The position numbers were made by a program, and so were the translations under genes. From positions 229,082 through 293,081 of the forward strand of contig CAVYDG010000001.1 of the NCBI GenBank assembly GCA_963767245.1: 64,000 bases of DNA. Reading direction: 5' to 3'. The notes under the pieces are model-generated. The model did not search any database and was not told the origin of the DNA. It worked only from the letters and a program-made list of their open reading frames with translations. Of the stretch, positions 49,121-58,203 are shown one piece after another (the stretch's first letter is position 1; each line of letters opens with the position of its first letter). This stretch comes from Roseiarcus sp963767245. GTDB taxonomy: Bacteria > Pseudomonadota > Alphaproteobacteria > Rhizobiales > Beijerinckiaceae.

Positions 49121-49383
49121 ATTTTCGATCTGCCCCGTCCGCCGCACGCTTGACTTCTTCCAGTCGCGCGGCGCGACCGCCTCGCTGACTTGGAAATTTG
49201 AGTCCACAAATCATCAATATTATCATCAGCTTGCAGAATTATCTTTTCAGTAAATCCGTATCATGCTAAAGTACGATTCTGTTGCCAAGAAAGTATGGCG
49301 AGGGGATAAATCCCGCTCCTTCGTTTTGAAAATTTTTGCTCGTCGCGGAATGTGGAGTTCAGGTGTCGGCAAGCTGGCGAAAT

Positions 49384-49911
49384 CTACGCCGCCTGATCGC
49401 GAAAGTCGCGCCGGACCAGGGCGCGGACACCCGATTCGGGAACCGGGGGACTGAACAGGAAGCCCTGCGCCTCGCCGATCGTGCCCAGCGTTTCGATCAT
49501 CCTGAGCTGCTTGGCCGTTTCGACGCCTTCGATCAGCACGCACATGCCGAGCCGCCGGCTCATCGAGGCGACGCTTTCGACCAGCACCGAGGCGCGTTCC
49601 TGGACCCCAAGCCCCATCGTGAAGGTGCGGTCGATCTTGATCCGGTCGAGCGGGAAACTCAAAAGATAGCTCAGGCTCGAATATCCGGTGCCGAAATCGT
49701 CGAGCGAAATGCGCAGCCCGCTCTCGCGCAGCGCCTGCAGCGTCCGGCGCGTGTCGCCCCGATCCTCGAGCAGGGTCGATTTGGTGATCTCGAGGTCGAG
49801 GCGGTGCGGGGAGAGCCCGGCCGAAGTCAGCGCGCCGAGAATCGTTTTCTCGAGGTTGCCGTTGCGGAACTGCGTCGAGGACAGTATTGGGGCGGTGATG
49901 ACGCGCGACAT
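49384..49911 (-). pseudogene. C-terminal fragment of an EAL-domain (c-di-GMP phosphodiesterase) protein
   Basis: 175 codons matching the second half of an EAL domain: LSSTQFRNGNLEKTILGAL, LDLEITKSTLLED, ISLDDFGTGYSSLSYLLSFPLDRIKID, CVLIEGVETAKQL and QGFLFSPPV. The EAL motif itself and the N-terminal half are missing. The family residue after LEIT is normally Glu and is Lys here. The break lies near 49905, just before the integrase gene, so an insertion or recombination there probably removed the front of the gene. Not expected to be active. Confidence 0.82.
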
Positions 49912-50018
49912 CCCGAGACATTTCTCGGCAAAACCCCTTGGTTTCCCTTGCGCTTTCCCGTTTTGTCTATCACATATGGGGACAACGGGGTACAGGCCGA
50001 GACATGGCGACTCTGCTA

Positions 50019-50035
50019 CCCCTGAGGCCTCGGGG
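50019..50035. promoter_or_regulatory. Near-perfect 17-bp palindrome just before the integrase gene
   Basis: CCCCTGAGGCCTCGGGG, one mismatch from a perfect dyad, 11 bases before the integrase ATG. It could be an operator or part of an attachment region. No tRNA gene, the usual target of this integrase type, is found nearby. Confidence 0.35.
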
Positions 50036-50046
50036 TAAACAATTCT

Positions 50047-51309
50047 ATGGCTCGGATTTTGACGCAGGCCGCGCTCGATGCGCTCAAGCCCTGCGACAAG
50101 CGGCGCGAGATTCCAGACGGCAAGATCGGCGGCCTGTATTTCATCCTGCAGCCGTCCGGTGCGGCAAGCTGGGCCTACCGGTACAGATCAGCAGGCCGAG
50201 CACGAAAGCTCACATTGGGGACGTTCAGCGCGCTCAGCATTGCTGAGGCTCGCGCTGCGGCGAAACAGGCAGCGGCGGATGTCGCCAAGCACAAGGACCC
50301 AGCGGGCGAGAAGCAGGCGTCACGGCTCACCGCGAAGGCAAACGCCGCCGAGGCTGAGAGGCCCGTCGACCTGATCGAAGACGCGGCTGAGAGGTTCCTC
50401 GCGGCGCACGGCAGCAAGCAGAAACAATTGCGCCCCCGCACGACGAAAGAGGTCGCGCGGTTGGTTCGGCAAAACATCATGTCGGTTTGGAGGGGGAGAC
50501 GGCTGTCGACGATCTCGCGAGCCGATGGTAAGCGGCTCCTCAACGACATCGTTCACCGCGCGCCGGTTCTGGCCAACCGAGTCGCGACCGTGCTGATGAT
50601 GTTCGGCAAGTGGGCCGTCGAGGAGGAGGTCGTTGTCCAGAATCCCTTCGCCGGGCTGAGCAAGCCTGCAAAGGAAGTTTCGAGGGACCGCGTGTTCGAC
50701 GATGGCGAGACCGGCGCGCTCATGACGGCGCTCAAATCCGAGCATTTTCCGCTCGGGCCGCTCGTCAAGCTCTTGCTCATCACAGGCCAGCGCCGCTCCG
50801 AAATCGCCGAGATGAAGTGGTCGGAAGTCGATCTCGACGCCAAGGTCTGGACGCTACCCAAAGAGCGCGCCAAAAACGGCCGCGAGCATACGCTGCCGCT
50901 ACCTGACGACGTGGTCGACATATTGCGGGAGGTGCCGCGCATCAATGCGTCGGACCTTGTCTTCACGGCAAACGGTGTGAACGCCTTCACGGCCTTCGAC
51001 GGGGCGAGAAACCGGCTCCATGCGAAGATGGAGGCGACGCTCGGGGAGCCGGTTGAGCCGTGGAGGTTGCACGATTTGAGGCGAACCGCCGCGAGCGGCA
51101 TGGCTGGGCTGGGGATCGCGCCCCACGTCGTCGAGGCGGTGCTCAACCACAAGTCCGGCACGATCCGGGGCGTCGCGAGCGTGTACAACAAATATAATTA
51201 CCGGAGCGAGATGCTTGCCGCTTTGACGGCATGGTCGCGCCGCATCCGCGAGATCGAGACGGGCGAGGCTACGGCGAGCAACGTCGTCAGCATCGCAGAG
51301 CGGCGATGA
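50047..51309 (+). CDS. Tyrosine recombinase, P4-type integrase (DUF4102 N-terminal domain)
   Basis: A 420-residue integrase: N-terminal LYFILQPSGAASWAYRYRSAGRARKLTLG arm-binding domain, core-binding middle, and catalytic domain with LITGQRRSEIAEMKW (Arg I), HDLRRTAASGM (His-x-x-Arg), LNHKSG and VYNKYNYRSEM (Tyr). All catalytic residues are present. It marks the left side of a degraded island or prophage that extends to about 53.5 kb. Confidence 0.92.
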   Translation: MARILTQAALDALKPCDKRREIPDGKIGGLYFILQPSGAASWAYRYRSAGRARKLTLGTFSALSIAEARAAAKQAAADVAKHKDPAGEKQASRLTAKANAAEAERPVDLIEDAAERFLAAHGSKQKQLRPRTTKEVARLVRQNIMSVWRGRRLSTISRADGKRLLNDIVHRAPVLANRVATVLMMFGKWAVEEEVVVQNPFAGLSKPAKEVSRDRVFDDGETGALMTALKSEHFPLGPLVKLLLITGQRRSEIAEMKWSEVDLDAKVWTLPKERAKNGREHTLPLPDDVVDILREVPRINASDLVFTANGVNAFTAFDGARNRLHAKMEATLGEPVEPWRLHDLRRTAASGMAGLGIAPHVVEAVLNHKSGTIRGVASVYNKYNYRSEMLAALTAWSRRIREIETGEATASNVVSIAERR

Positions 51310-51586
51310 ACCGCCCCTGAACCGTGTCCATGCGCTTCCCGAGTCGCACGCGCAAAGGCCAAAGTGCGCGCAAAGGGGCTTGCATATGCGTGGAAGCTGG
51401 ACCATGTTCTTCGTCACGCAGTCAGCCGTCCGGCCCCGTAGTCTGGTGAGACAGGGGCGAGAGAAAAGAACCGGGCGGATTAAATACCCTCTGATTGCGG
51501 ACGGGCGGTCCCAATCGAAGTAGGGACCACGTGGTCGAGAAGCCTCGGCCATTAGAAAACCTCACCAAGCGAACCCCGAAGTTCGT

Positions 51587-51904
51587 TTGACGCTGGCCCA
51601 GCGCCAGCAGGTGAGGCATGCCGTGCACAAGTCCGTTCAGATTCCCAAGCCCCGGGTCATCAACGGGGTTTATATGTTTGTCGAGTCCGAGGCCAACAAT
51701 TGGCTGCGGCTCCTTGCTGGCCTCGACCCGCTTCCGGTCGACGCAAACGCGCCGATCAGGCTGATCCACCTGTCCAAGCTGGCGGACCGCCGCGACTGTC
51801 ACATCAAGACCATCAAGCGCGACGTCGAACGGACTTACGGCAAGCTCGCGGGCGTCACCCCGCCTGCCGCACCCGCCAAGCGTCGCGTTCTCGAATCAGG
51901 TTGA
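51587..51904 (+). CDS. Small hypothetical protein of the island, possible helix-turn-helix
   Basis: 105 residues (MTLAQRQQVRHAVHKSVQIPKPRVINGVYMFVES...). The second half, IRLIHLSKLADRRDCHIKTIKRDVERTYG, has the length and pattern of a helix-turn-helix and may be an excisionase- or AlpA-like regulator. No family assignment is certain. Confidence 0.5.
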   Translation: MTLAQRQQVRHAVHKSVQIPKPRVINGVYMFVESEANNWLRLLAGLDPLPVDANAPIRLIHLSKLADRRDCHIKTIKRDVERTYGKLAGVTPPAAPAKRRVLESG

Positions 51905-52152
51905 TGGAGGATGTTCTCTGGAAAGGAGGGCCGGGTCGCTCGCGACGCCCGGCACCTGAAGTCGACGTTTTCTAAGAACAGTGGGGCTTTTATCGCGACA
52001 CGCCGACAGATCGCAACCCCCGAGGCAGAGGCCGCGCTTCAGGCCTCGCCCGGCCGCGATAGCGGGCCGCCCAAGCCCCTCGCTCGCCCGGCCGGTGCTT
52101 GTCTCGCCGGATCGGCTTCCTCTTGGGCGGTCACCGTGTCGAACTGAACGCC

Positions 52153-52521
52153 ATGACCTCCCGCCAGTTCATCGACTTCTTGGAGTCGAAGCTGATCGAC
52201 CATCGTGTCCGCAAGGTCATTCCCGACGCCAAGGGACTCGCGGACGCCTTCCGCCTGTTCGCGCGCGGAGCGCGAATGAAGCAGGTCGTGGAAGCGGCCA
52301 TGGCCGCGATGGCAAAGCAGGAGATCGCCGCGCCAACTAATCTTGAGCGGCGCGTCAAGGCCCACCTCAGAGCGTACCCCAAGTCCTCGTGGGACGAAGC
52401 GGTCGTATTGATATGCGCCCGCAGCGATGGTAAGTTCGAGCAAAACTGCCCTCACGGGGGAAAACCCCCCTTCCCTCTAGATCTTGGGTGGAGACGGACC
52501 GGACAGGGCCGATGGCGTTGA
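52153..52521 (+). CDS. Hypothetical phage-type protein
   Basis: 122 residues starting MTSRQFIDFLESKLIDHRVRKVIPDAKGLADAFRLFARGA; mostly helical, charged, no membrane segment. I recall similar short proteins in alphaproteobacterial prophages but no function. It overlaps the next frame by 34 bases. Confidence 0.5.
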   Translation: MTSRQFIDFLESKLIDHRVRKVIPDAKGLADAFRLFARGARMKQVVEAAMAAMAKQEIAAPTNLERRVKAHLRAYPKSSWDEAVVLICARSDGKFEQNCPHGGKPPFPLDLGWRRTGQGRWR

Positions 52522-52832
52522 GGGCGATCCGATGGCCCGATGGAGCGGGCGGCGCGCGTCCACCGGCGACGGGCGGGGGGTCGATTTTGGCCAAGTTTCG
52601 CCGCCGCTGCGCGTTCTGCGGCGCTTCAACGAAGTCTCAGCGCTCGACGGCGCGGTTTTGCTCAGCGGCGTGTCGGCAGGCGGCGCATTATCGACGGCGA
52701 AACTCTGGGGCGCGGCGGCGACCACGGAGAACAGGGAAGGGGACCAACAATGACCCGCACGCCGTCCCCCGCCAAGACGGCGTGCTGGTCAACGAAGTCC
52801 CGCACTTCCGGCTCGCCCTTCTCGCCTCCTGA
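52488..52832 (+). CDS. Small protein with a Cys4 zinc-finger-like motif
   Basis: The frame contains RRRCAFCGASTKSQRSTARFCSAACRQAAHYRRR, a C-x2-C...C-x3-C knuckle followed by a basic helix, which looks real. The start is unclear: GTG 52488 gives 114 residues, and a TTG within GGGGGGTCGATTTTGGCC at about 52570 would begin MAKFRRRCAFCG. The C-terminal part after the basic helix may not be conserved. Probably a nucleic-acid-binding phage protein. Confidence 0.45.
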   Translation: METDRTGPMALRAIRWPDGAGGARPPATGGGSILAKFRRRCAFCGASTKSQRSTARFCSAACRQAAHYRRRNSGARRRPRRTGKGTNNDPHAVPRQDGVLVNEVPHFRLALLAS

Positions 52833-52860
52833 TCAGCGGCGAGGCTCGTTAGACATGCGT

Positions 52861-53505
52861 TCAGTTGTTCACCTGCACCGCGAAGGGCTCGGCCCGCGTC
52901 TGCTTGTCGCCGCTCTCGGGCGAGAAGTCGAGGGTGAAGCCCTGCAGGTACTGGACGTAGAACTCTTTCTGCGCGAGGCCCGCTTGACCGGGGTCGACCG
53001 CCATCGCGATCTTGATCCGGTTCGTGTCCGACCTCGCGGTCTCAAACACTTTCTTGGCCACCTCGTTCGGGCGGCCACGCATGCGGACCACGTTGCCCAC
53101 CACGATGCGCCCGGACTTGGTCTTGCCCATGAGCACGCCGCAGGTCCAGTCGCCGTCCTTCGAGCCAGCCAAGTCCCACGCACGGACCCATACGTAAACG
53201 TCTTCGGTGGTGACGCGCAGGTTCATGCGGTCAGGGACGAACATCTCGCCTTCGTCCGGCGTCGGCCGCTGCTGATAGAGCGCCGACCAGTTGCGGGCGA
53301 GCGTATTGGCGCGGATGCGGTCGAGCGCGGCTACCGGGTACGAGGCTGGCCAGAGCGCTTCGCCGACTTTGCGCCCCAGCGGGTCAGGCTCCGGGTACTC
53401 TTCACTCGGTGCCTCGGCGACAGCGGGCAGGCGGATGATCGTCCACGTGTCGGCACCCGCCTTCATGCGCTCGATCAGGCGACCAACGAGGTCATCCTCG
53501 TGCAT
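52861..53505 (-). pseudogene. Phage terminase large subunit, C-terminal nuclease fragment
   Basis: 214 codons matching the end of a terminase/packaging ATPase: HEDDLVGRLIERM, WTIIRLPAVAE, GEALWPASYP, NWSALYQQRPTPDEGEMF, then the RNase-H-like nuclease start WVRAWDLAGSKDGDWTCGVLMGK and AVDPGQAGLAQKEFYVQ. The ATPase half is missing: the frame runs back toward 53541, where an IS21 end begins. It is also short at the C-terminus compared with the 450 or more residues of the family. Confidence 0.8.
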
Positions 53506-53616
53506 GCGGTGGTTGATGTGCGGATTCCGACGAAAGCGCCATGTTGTAACGAGATGATGCCGCCACCTGTAACGGAATGATGCCGCCGGGGTGGAGCGGG
53601 CTCGCTGGCGCTTTGA

Positions 53617-54393
53617 TTATTGGCGCTTGGGCTGTTGTCTGGTCAAGTTTTCATCTGCAATTTTTTCACGACTTGGCCGGACGCGTCGCAAGCTTTCGCC
53701 AGCCAGTTCGATCCGATGGGCGTTGTGAACGAGACGGTCGAGGATCGCATCGGCGTAGGTCGGGTCGTTGACGACGTGATGCCAGCGGTCCACGGGGAGT
53801 TGGGATGTGACGATGGTCGAGCGGCGGCCGTATCGCTCTTCGAGGATTTCCAGAAGATCATGCCGGGCGCCGGCGTCGAGGGGCTCCAAACCCCAATCGT
53901 CGAGAATGAGAAGGTCGGCGCGGCCGAGCGCACGCAGGAGGCGCGGATGACGGCCATCGCCGCGCGCCAGGGCGAGATCTTCGAAGAGCTTTGGGATGCG
54001 GTGATAGAGCACCGAGCGATTATCGCGGCAGGCCTTGTGGCCAAGCGCTGAAGCGAGCCATGACTTGCCGACGCCGGTCGGGCCAACGAGGGCCAAGTTT
54101 TCGTGGGCCTCGATCCAATGCCCCTCGACGAGCTTTTGGAACAGGGGCCGATCGAGGCCGCGCGGGCTTCGATAATCGACATCTTCGGCGCAGGCTTGCT
54201 GGCGCAATTTGGCGTAGCGCAGTCGCGCCGCGAACCTCTTATCCTGACGCCATGACGCCTCGCGATCGAGCAGAAGCCCGAGCCATTCGCGTTTGTCGAG
54301 ATTGTCGGCCTCGGCGCCGATTTCCGTAAAGCCCTTGGCCATGCCCTGGAGGCCGAGGGCGTAAAGTTGATCGAGGGTCGGATGTTTGAGCAA
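53617..54393 (-). CDS. istB: IS21-family helper ATPase IstB
   Basis: A 258-residue AAA+ ATPase. It starts MLKHPTLDQLYALGLQGMAKGF, has Walker A GPTGVGKSWLASALGHKAC, Walker B LLILDDWGLEPLD, sensor IVTSQLPVDRWH and the family end HNAHRIELAGESLR. Intact, but useless for transposition without istA. Confidence 0.92.
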   Translation of the reverse strand: MLKHPTLDQLYALGLQGMAKGFTEIGAEADNLDKREWLGLLLDREASWRQDKRFAARLRYAKLRQQACAEDVDYRSPRGLDRPLFQKLVEGHWIEAHENLALVGPTGVGKSWLASALGHKACRDNRSVLYHRIPKLFEDLALARGDGRHPRLLRALGRADLLILDDWGLEPLDAGARHDLLEILEERYGRRSTIVTSQLPVDRWHHVVNDPTYADAILDRLVHNAHRIELAGESLRRVRPSREKIADENLTRQQPKRQ

Positions 54394-54404
54394 GATCGCT
54401 TCTC

Positions 54405-54757
54405 CTAATTGTAATAGCGCGGGCCACGGATATTGGGATGCAGGATCGGCGTTCCGTCCGCGGCGCGCTTTTGCGCGGGGCGCCGATCAAGATTGTTGTC
54501 GAGGATGGACTTGACGGAGCCATAGGTGCGCGCGCCGATATCAATGGCGCGTTCCGCCGCCGCTTCGACGCGTCCGACGCCATAGGGACCGGAAAGGCGG
54601 ACGATCCCCAGACACGCCCGGTAGCCCTGTTCCGGATGCAGTCTATGCTCGAGAATCTGCTCGCAGAGCGCCGCAGTCGCCGGTCCGATCGCGCGCGCGT
54701 CCTGGCGGATGCGGTCGATCGTCCAGCCCGCATAGCGGCGGTGGGAGGACGGCATGT
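54405..54757 (-). pseudogene. istA: istA transposase, C-terminal fragment
   Basis: About 117 codons of the IstA end: MPSSHRRYAGWTIDRIRQDA, LCEQILEHRLHPEQGYRACLGIVRL, AAAERAIDIGARTYGSVKSILDNNLD and HPNIRGPRYYN. The upstream part, including the DDE core, is missing. Upstream of the break the frame is out of phase with the cyclase gene. Confidence 0.85.
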
Positions 54758-56580
54758 CGAAGGGCCTCCGCCAAAGCGGTCTTCGCATCATCCATCTTGC
54801 CGTCGAGCGCATAGGCGGCCGCGAGCTCCCTGTAAGGGAAGGCTGAGCGATAACCGGCATCGATCGCCTGGTGGAGGAGGTCAATCGCGGCGTCGAAATG
54901 GCCAAGACCCATTTCGGCGTCGGCTAAACTTGTCCGAAATAATCCCATAGCCGGATCGCGCGGACTCAACCGCATCGCCTGAAGAAGATCGGACTTCGTA
55001 AGGGCGTACCGGCCGAGATCCATTTCGGCATAGCCTCGAGCATTGTACAACGGCGCGTAATTGGGATTTATCGCCAGACCTTCCTCGGCTGCGCGAAGCG
55101 CCTCGTTCGGGCGGCTCGAACTACTCAGGTAAAAGCTTTTCACCCAATATGCCCAGACATTATCGGGAGCGAGGGCGATGGCTCGGTCGACTTGACCGAG
55201 CACCTTCCCGTCATAATCGGCGCCGTCAGTGCTCCACGCGTAAAAATAGTCCAATAAATAAGTATAGGCGGAGTCGGCCAACGCGTCGGCATTGTTGGGG
55301 TCGATTGCGAGCGCCTGTTCAAACAAGGCTCGCGCTGCATAGATGACCTCCTTAAGGTTGACGCCCTGCCGATAGCGCGTCAGCAACAAGGCCCGGCCGC
55401 GCATGTCCAGATCGATCGCGTCCGGATTTTTCGAGCGGACGCTCTTTTCCGCCTCGGCCTTCACCAGTTCATAGCCCAGGCTATTGGCCAATCGTGCCAC
55501 CACCTCATCTTGCAGCTTGAATATGTCCGCGACGTCCTCTTCGAAGCGATCGGCCCAGAGATGGGCGCCGCTCGCCGCGTCAATCAGCTGCGCGTTGACA
55601 CGCACGCGGCTGAGGTCGCGTTGCACCGAGCCTTCGAGCACGTATCGCACGCCGAGTTCCTTGCCGATTTGCTTGGCGTCGATGGCCTTGCCCTTGAACG
55701 TGAAAGCCGTGTTGCGGTCGATCACGAAACTGCCGCGAATGCGCGACATCTCGGTGGTCAGGTTCTCGGTTATGCCATCGGCGAAGTAATCCTGGTTCGG
55801 GTCGTTCGAGAGGTCGGCGAAGGGCAGCACGACGAGCGAAAGGCGCGCGGCCTCCGCCGGCGCGACCACGTTCGCTGCGACAGGCGCGGGTGCGCTCGTC
55901 ACGACGGTCGGCGATCGGCTTGCGAACAGGAAATACCAGGCGCCCAAAGCAATCGCGACGAGCAGCGCCGCGATCCCGGCCGCGAGCGGCGCCCGCGCTG
56001 ATCGCTTTTTCGGCTCGGGCGGCTTCGGCTCCGGCGCGGGCTTCGCCACCGCCGGCACGCCGACTTGTAGCGAATAGGCCCGGATCGGCTCGGCGATGTT
56101 CTTGAGCTGCGTCGGTCCGAGATCGGTCACGGCGAGATCGAGCCGCCCTTTCACCTGGCGGTAGGCGTCCTCGGAAAGACAGATCGCGCCCGGTTCGGCG
56201 ATTCCCTCCAATCGTGCGGCGATATTGACGCCGTCGCCCATCAGGTCGCCGTCGCTCTCCTCCACGATGTCGCCGAGGTGAATGCCGATCCTGAAAACAA
56301 TGCGGCGGTCCTCAGGCACGCCGGCGTTACGCTCGACCATGGCGTTCTGCACCTCGATCGCGCAACGAACGGCATCAACGACGCTGCGGAATTCGACAAT
56401 CGAGCCGTCGCCGGTTCTCTTGACCACGCGCCCGTTATGCACGGCGATGGTCGGGTCGATGAGATCGCTTCGCAGCGCCCTGAGCCGCGCCAAGATGCTA
56501 TCCTCGTCCGCCCCGGCAAGCCTGGAGAAGCCGACCACGTCCGAGCACAAAATCGCCGCAAGCTTGCGTGTTTCCGCCAT
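54643..56580 (-). CDS. Adenylate/guanylate cyclase with TolB-like and TPR domains, C-terminus replaced by IS21 sequence
   Basis: 645 residues. The class III cyclase domain (residues about 1-170: AILCSDVVGFSRLAGADED, VKRTGDGSIVEF, IGIHLGDIVEE, DGVNIAARLEGIAEPG) is followed by a membrane helix near residue 210 (PLAAGIAALLVAIALGAWYFLF). A TolB/FlgO-like segment (LSLVVLPFADLSNDPNQDYFADGITENLTTEM, YVLEGSVQRDLSRVRVNAQLIDAASGAHLWADRF) and several TPR repeats follow. After DDAKTALAEALR (near 54760) the last ~38 residues are istA DNA read in another frame, so the natural end is lost. The catalytic part is untouched. Confidence 0.85.
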   Translation of the reverse strand: MAETRKLAAILCSDVVGFSRLAGADEDSILARLRALRSDLIDPTIAVHNGRVVKRTGDGSIVEFRSVVDAVRCAIEVQNAMVERNAGVPEDRRIVFRIGIHLGDIVEESDGDLMGDGVNIAARLEGIAEPGAICLSEDAYRQVKGRLDLAVTDLGPTQLKNIAEPIRAYSLQVGVPAVAKPAPEPKPPEPKKRSARAPLAAGIAALLVAIALGAWYFLFASRSPTVVTSAPAPVAANVVAPAEAARLSLVVLPFADLSNDPNQDYFADGITENLTTEMSRIRGSFVIDRNTAFTFKGKAIDAKQIGKELGVRYVLEGSVQRDLSRVRVNAQLIDAASGAHLWADRFEEDVADIFKLQDEVVARLANSLGYELVKAEAEKSVRSKNPDAIDLDMRGRALLLTRYRQGVNLKEVIYAARALFEQALAIDPNNADALADSAYTYLLDYFYAWSTDGADYDGKVLGQVDRAIALAPDNVWAYWVKSFYLSSSSRPNEALRAAEEGLAINPNYAPLYNARGYAEMDLGRYALTKSDLLQAMRLSPRDPAMGLFRTSLADAEMGLGHFDAAIDLLHQAIDAGYRSAFPYRELAAAYALDGKMDDAKTALAEALRHAVLPPPLCGLDDRPHPPGRARDRTGDCGALRADSRA

Positions 56581-57181
56581 TGGGCCTCCGCCGCGAGACT
56601 AGCACAAACCCGTGGCGACACGGCTCAATCCCGCCTTTTGGTGGTCGCCGCCGCACATCCGCTGACCGACCGCTATGGGTCGACTTGACGCGTTCGCTAT
56701 TCCGTCGGGGAACGGCCGCTACTTGCGCGAAGCGGCCGGCTGGAGTCGACGTTTGGCGGACATTGCGGATCGGTATCGGACGGGGAAGCCTTCGCCCTCG
56801 GCGCGCGGTTTGGCCCCATCTGCGTTTCACGCTCAGCTCTCGCGACCTCGAAGATCTGCTCCGGAGCGCGGTCTGGATTTCTCCTACGAAACAGTGCGGG
56901 GGTCTTGAAGGTCGGGGCAGTGTTTGCCGGAGAACTTTGCAGTCGACGTTCGCAGCCGACAGCGGGAGCATCTCGCGCCGTTGTGCAGATCGTCGCCGCT
57001 TGCTAGCGGGCGCGTTGCGCGCGCTAGAGAGGACACGGTTTGGCGGAATTGCGCCTCTGGCTGCTCTGATCCTCTCGTAGAACAGGACGATCAGATAACC
57101 GGTTTCTCCCACGCGCGGGAGATATCAGCTCAAGCGCGCTATACCGGCGCAAGACCTTGCAAATGTGATAAGGACTTTGAC
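56581..57181. other. 600-bp region without a supported gene
   Basis: Upstream of the cyclase and of the nucleoside hydrolase, which are divergent. Open frames on both strands are Arg/Ser-rich and look like shadows. The two genes' promoters must lie here; I see no clear pair of boxes. Confidence 0.5.
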
Positions 57182-58162
57182 GTGAACAGCCTGTGCCGAA
57201 TGATCATCGACGTCGACACGGGGATCGACGACGCCATGGCGATTTTTTACGCCGTCCGCCGGCCAGGGATAAAACCCGAGGCGCTCACCACAACCTTCGG
57301 CAACACCGACACCGCGATCACCACGAACAACACACTCCGGATACTGGAGCTCTTGGGACGGCCGGACATTCCCGTCGCGAAAGGCGTCGCGCGCTCGCTC
57401 GTTCACCCCTACGTCCGCCGCGCCGATCACGTCCACGGCTCGAATGCGATCGGCGACGTCAAGCTTCCGGAGCCGAAGACCAGGGCGACCGACGAGCACG
57501 CCGGCGATCTCATCATCCGCATGGCGAAGGAGAACCCAGGCGAGATCGCACTCTGCCCGGTCGGTCCGCTCACCAACGTCGCGTTGGCGATCGTCAAAGC
57601 GCCTGAGATTGCTAAGCTCTTGCGTAAGATTGTCATCATGGGCTCGACGATTTTTCATCCCGGCGTTCACGGGCCTACAGCTCCGATGGTCGATGCTAAT
57701 TTCGCGAATGACCCCGAAGCGGCCCATATCGTGCTTCGGTCCGGCGCCGACATTACCCTGGTAGGGATGGACGTCACGATGACGACCCTCTTCTCGACCG
57801 AAAAGATGGACGAAGTCGCCCGGGAAGGCGACGAGGCGGCGAAGACGCTGATGGCGATGACCGCATTCTACGTCAACGCCTATAAGCGCATGTATCCGGG
57901 CATCAGGGGCTGCGGCCTGCACGATCCGCTTGCGGTCGCGGTCGCTGAAGATCCAACTCTGGCCAGAACGGAGCGCATGTTCGTCGACGTGGAGCTGCAC
58001 GGAGAACTCACCCGCGGACAGACGATCGCCGATCGACGAGTGACCGCCGTTCCCTTGCACAATATGGATGTGTGCATGGACATAGACCGCCCGCGTTTCG
58101 AGGCGAATTTTCTCGCCGCGATCAAAGGGTCCAGACCCGCGCAATTCTCGGAGGCTACATGA
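57182..58162 (+). CDS. Inosine/uridine-preferring nucleoside hydrolase
   Basis: A 326-residue calcium-dependent hydrolase that splits nucleosides into base and ribose. The N-terminal IIDVDTGIDDAMAIFYA holds the DxDxGxDD metal motif, with NTDT, CPVGPLTNVALAI, IVIMGSTIFHPG, DANFANDPEAAHIVL and the C-terminal HDPLAVAVAEDP. GTG 57182 follows AAGGA; ATG 57200 is the alternative. It converges on the importer genes at 58204-62753, which fits uptake and breakdown of nucleosides. Confidence 0.9.
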   Translation: MNSLCRMIIDVDTGIDDAMAIFYAVRRPGIKPEALTTTFGNTDTAITTNNTLRILELLGRPDIPVAKGVARSLVHPYVRRADHVHGSNAIGDVKLPEPKTRATDEHAGDLIIRMAKENPGEIALCPVGPLTNVALAIVKAPEIAKLLRKIVIMGSTIFHPGVHGPTAPMVDANFANDPEAAHIVLRSGADITLVGMDVTMTTLFSTEKMDEVAREGDEAAKTLMAMTAFYVNAYKRMYPGIRGCGLHDPLAVAVAEDPTLARTERMFVDVELHGELTRGQTIADRRVTAVPLHNMDVCMDIDRPRFEANFLAAIKGSRPAQFSEAT

Positions 58163-58203
58163 GGTCGATGCCGCGCGGAGGACAGCGCGCAGCGATGATA
58201 GCG

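Larger units (their letters stand above)
53541..54757 (-). mobile_element. IS21-family remnant (one end, istB, 3' part of istA)
   Basis: The left end carries two 20-bp repeats, TGTAACGAGATGATGCCGCC (53545-53564) and TGTAACGGAATGATGCCGCC (53568-53587), 23 bases apart, as is typical of IS21 ends. A complete istB and the last ~115 codons of istA follow. The rest of istA and the other end are gone; the break joins DNA of the cyclase gene at about 54757. Confidence 0.85.

Noticed and set aside
56498..57112. 204-codon minus-strand frame upstream of the cyclase
   Set aside because: Arg/Ser-rich with no recognised domain, and it overlaps the cyclase start in another frame.
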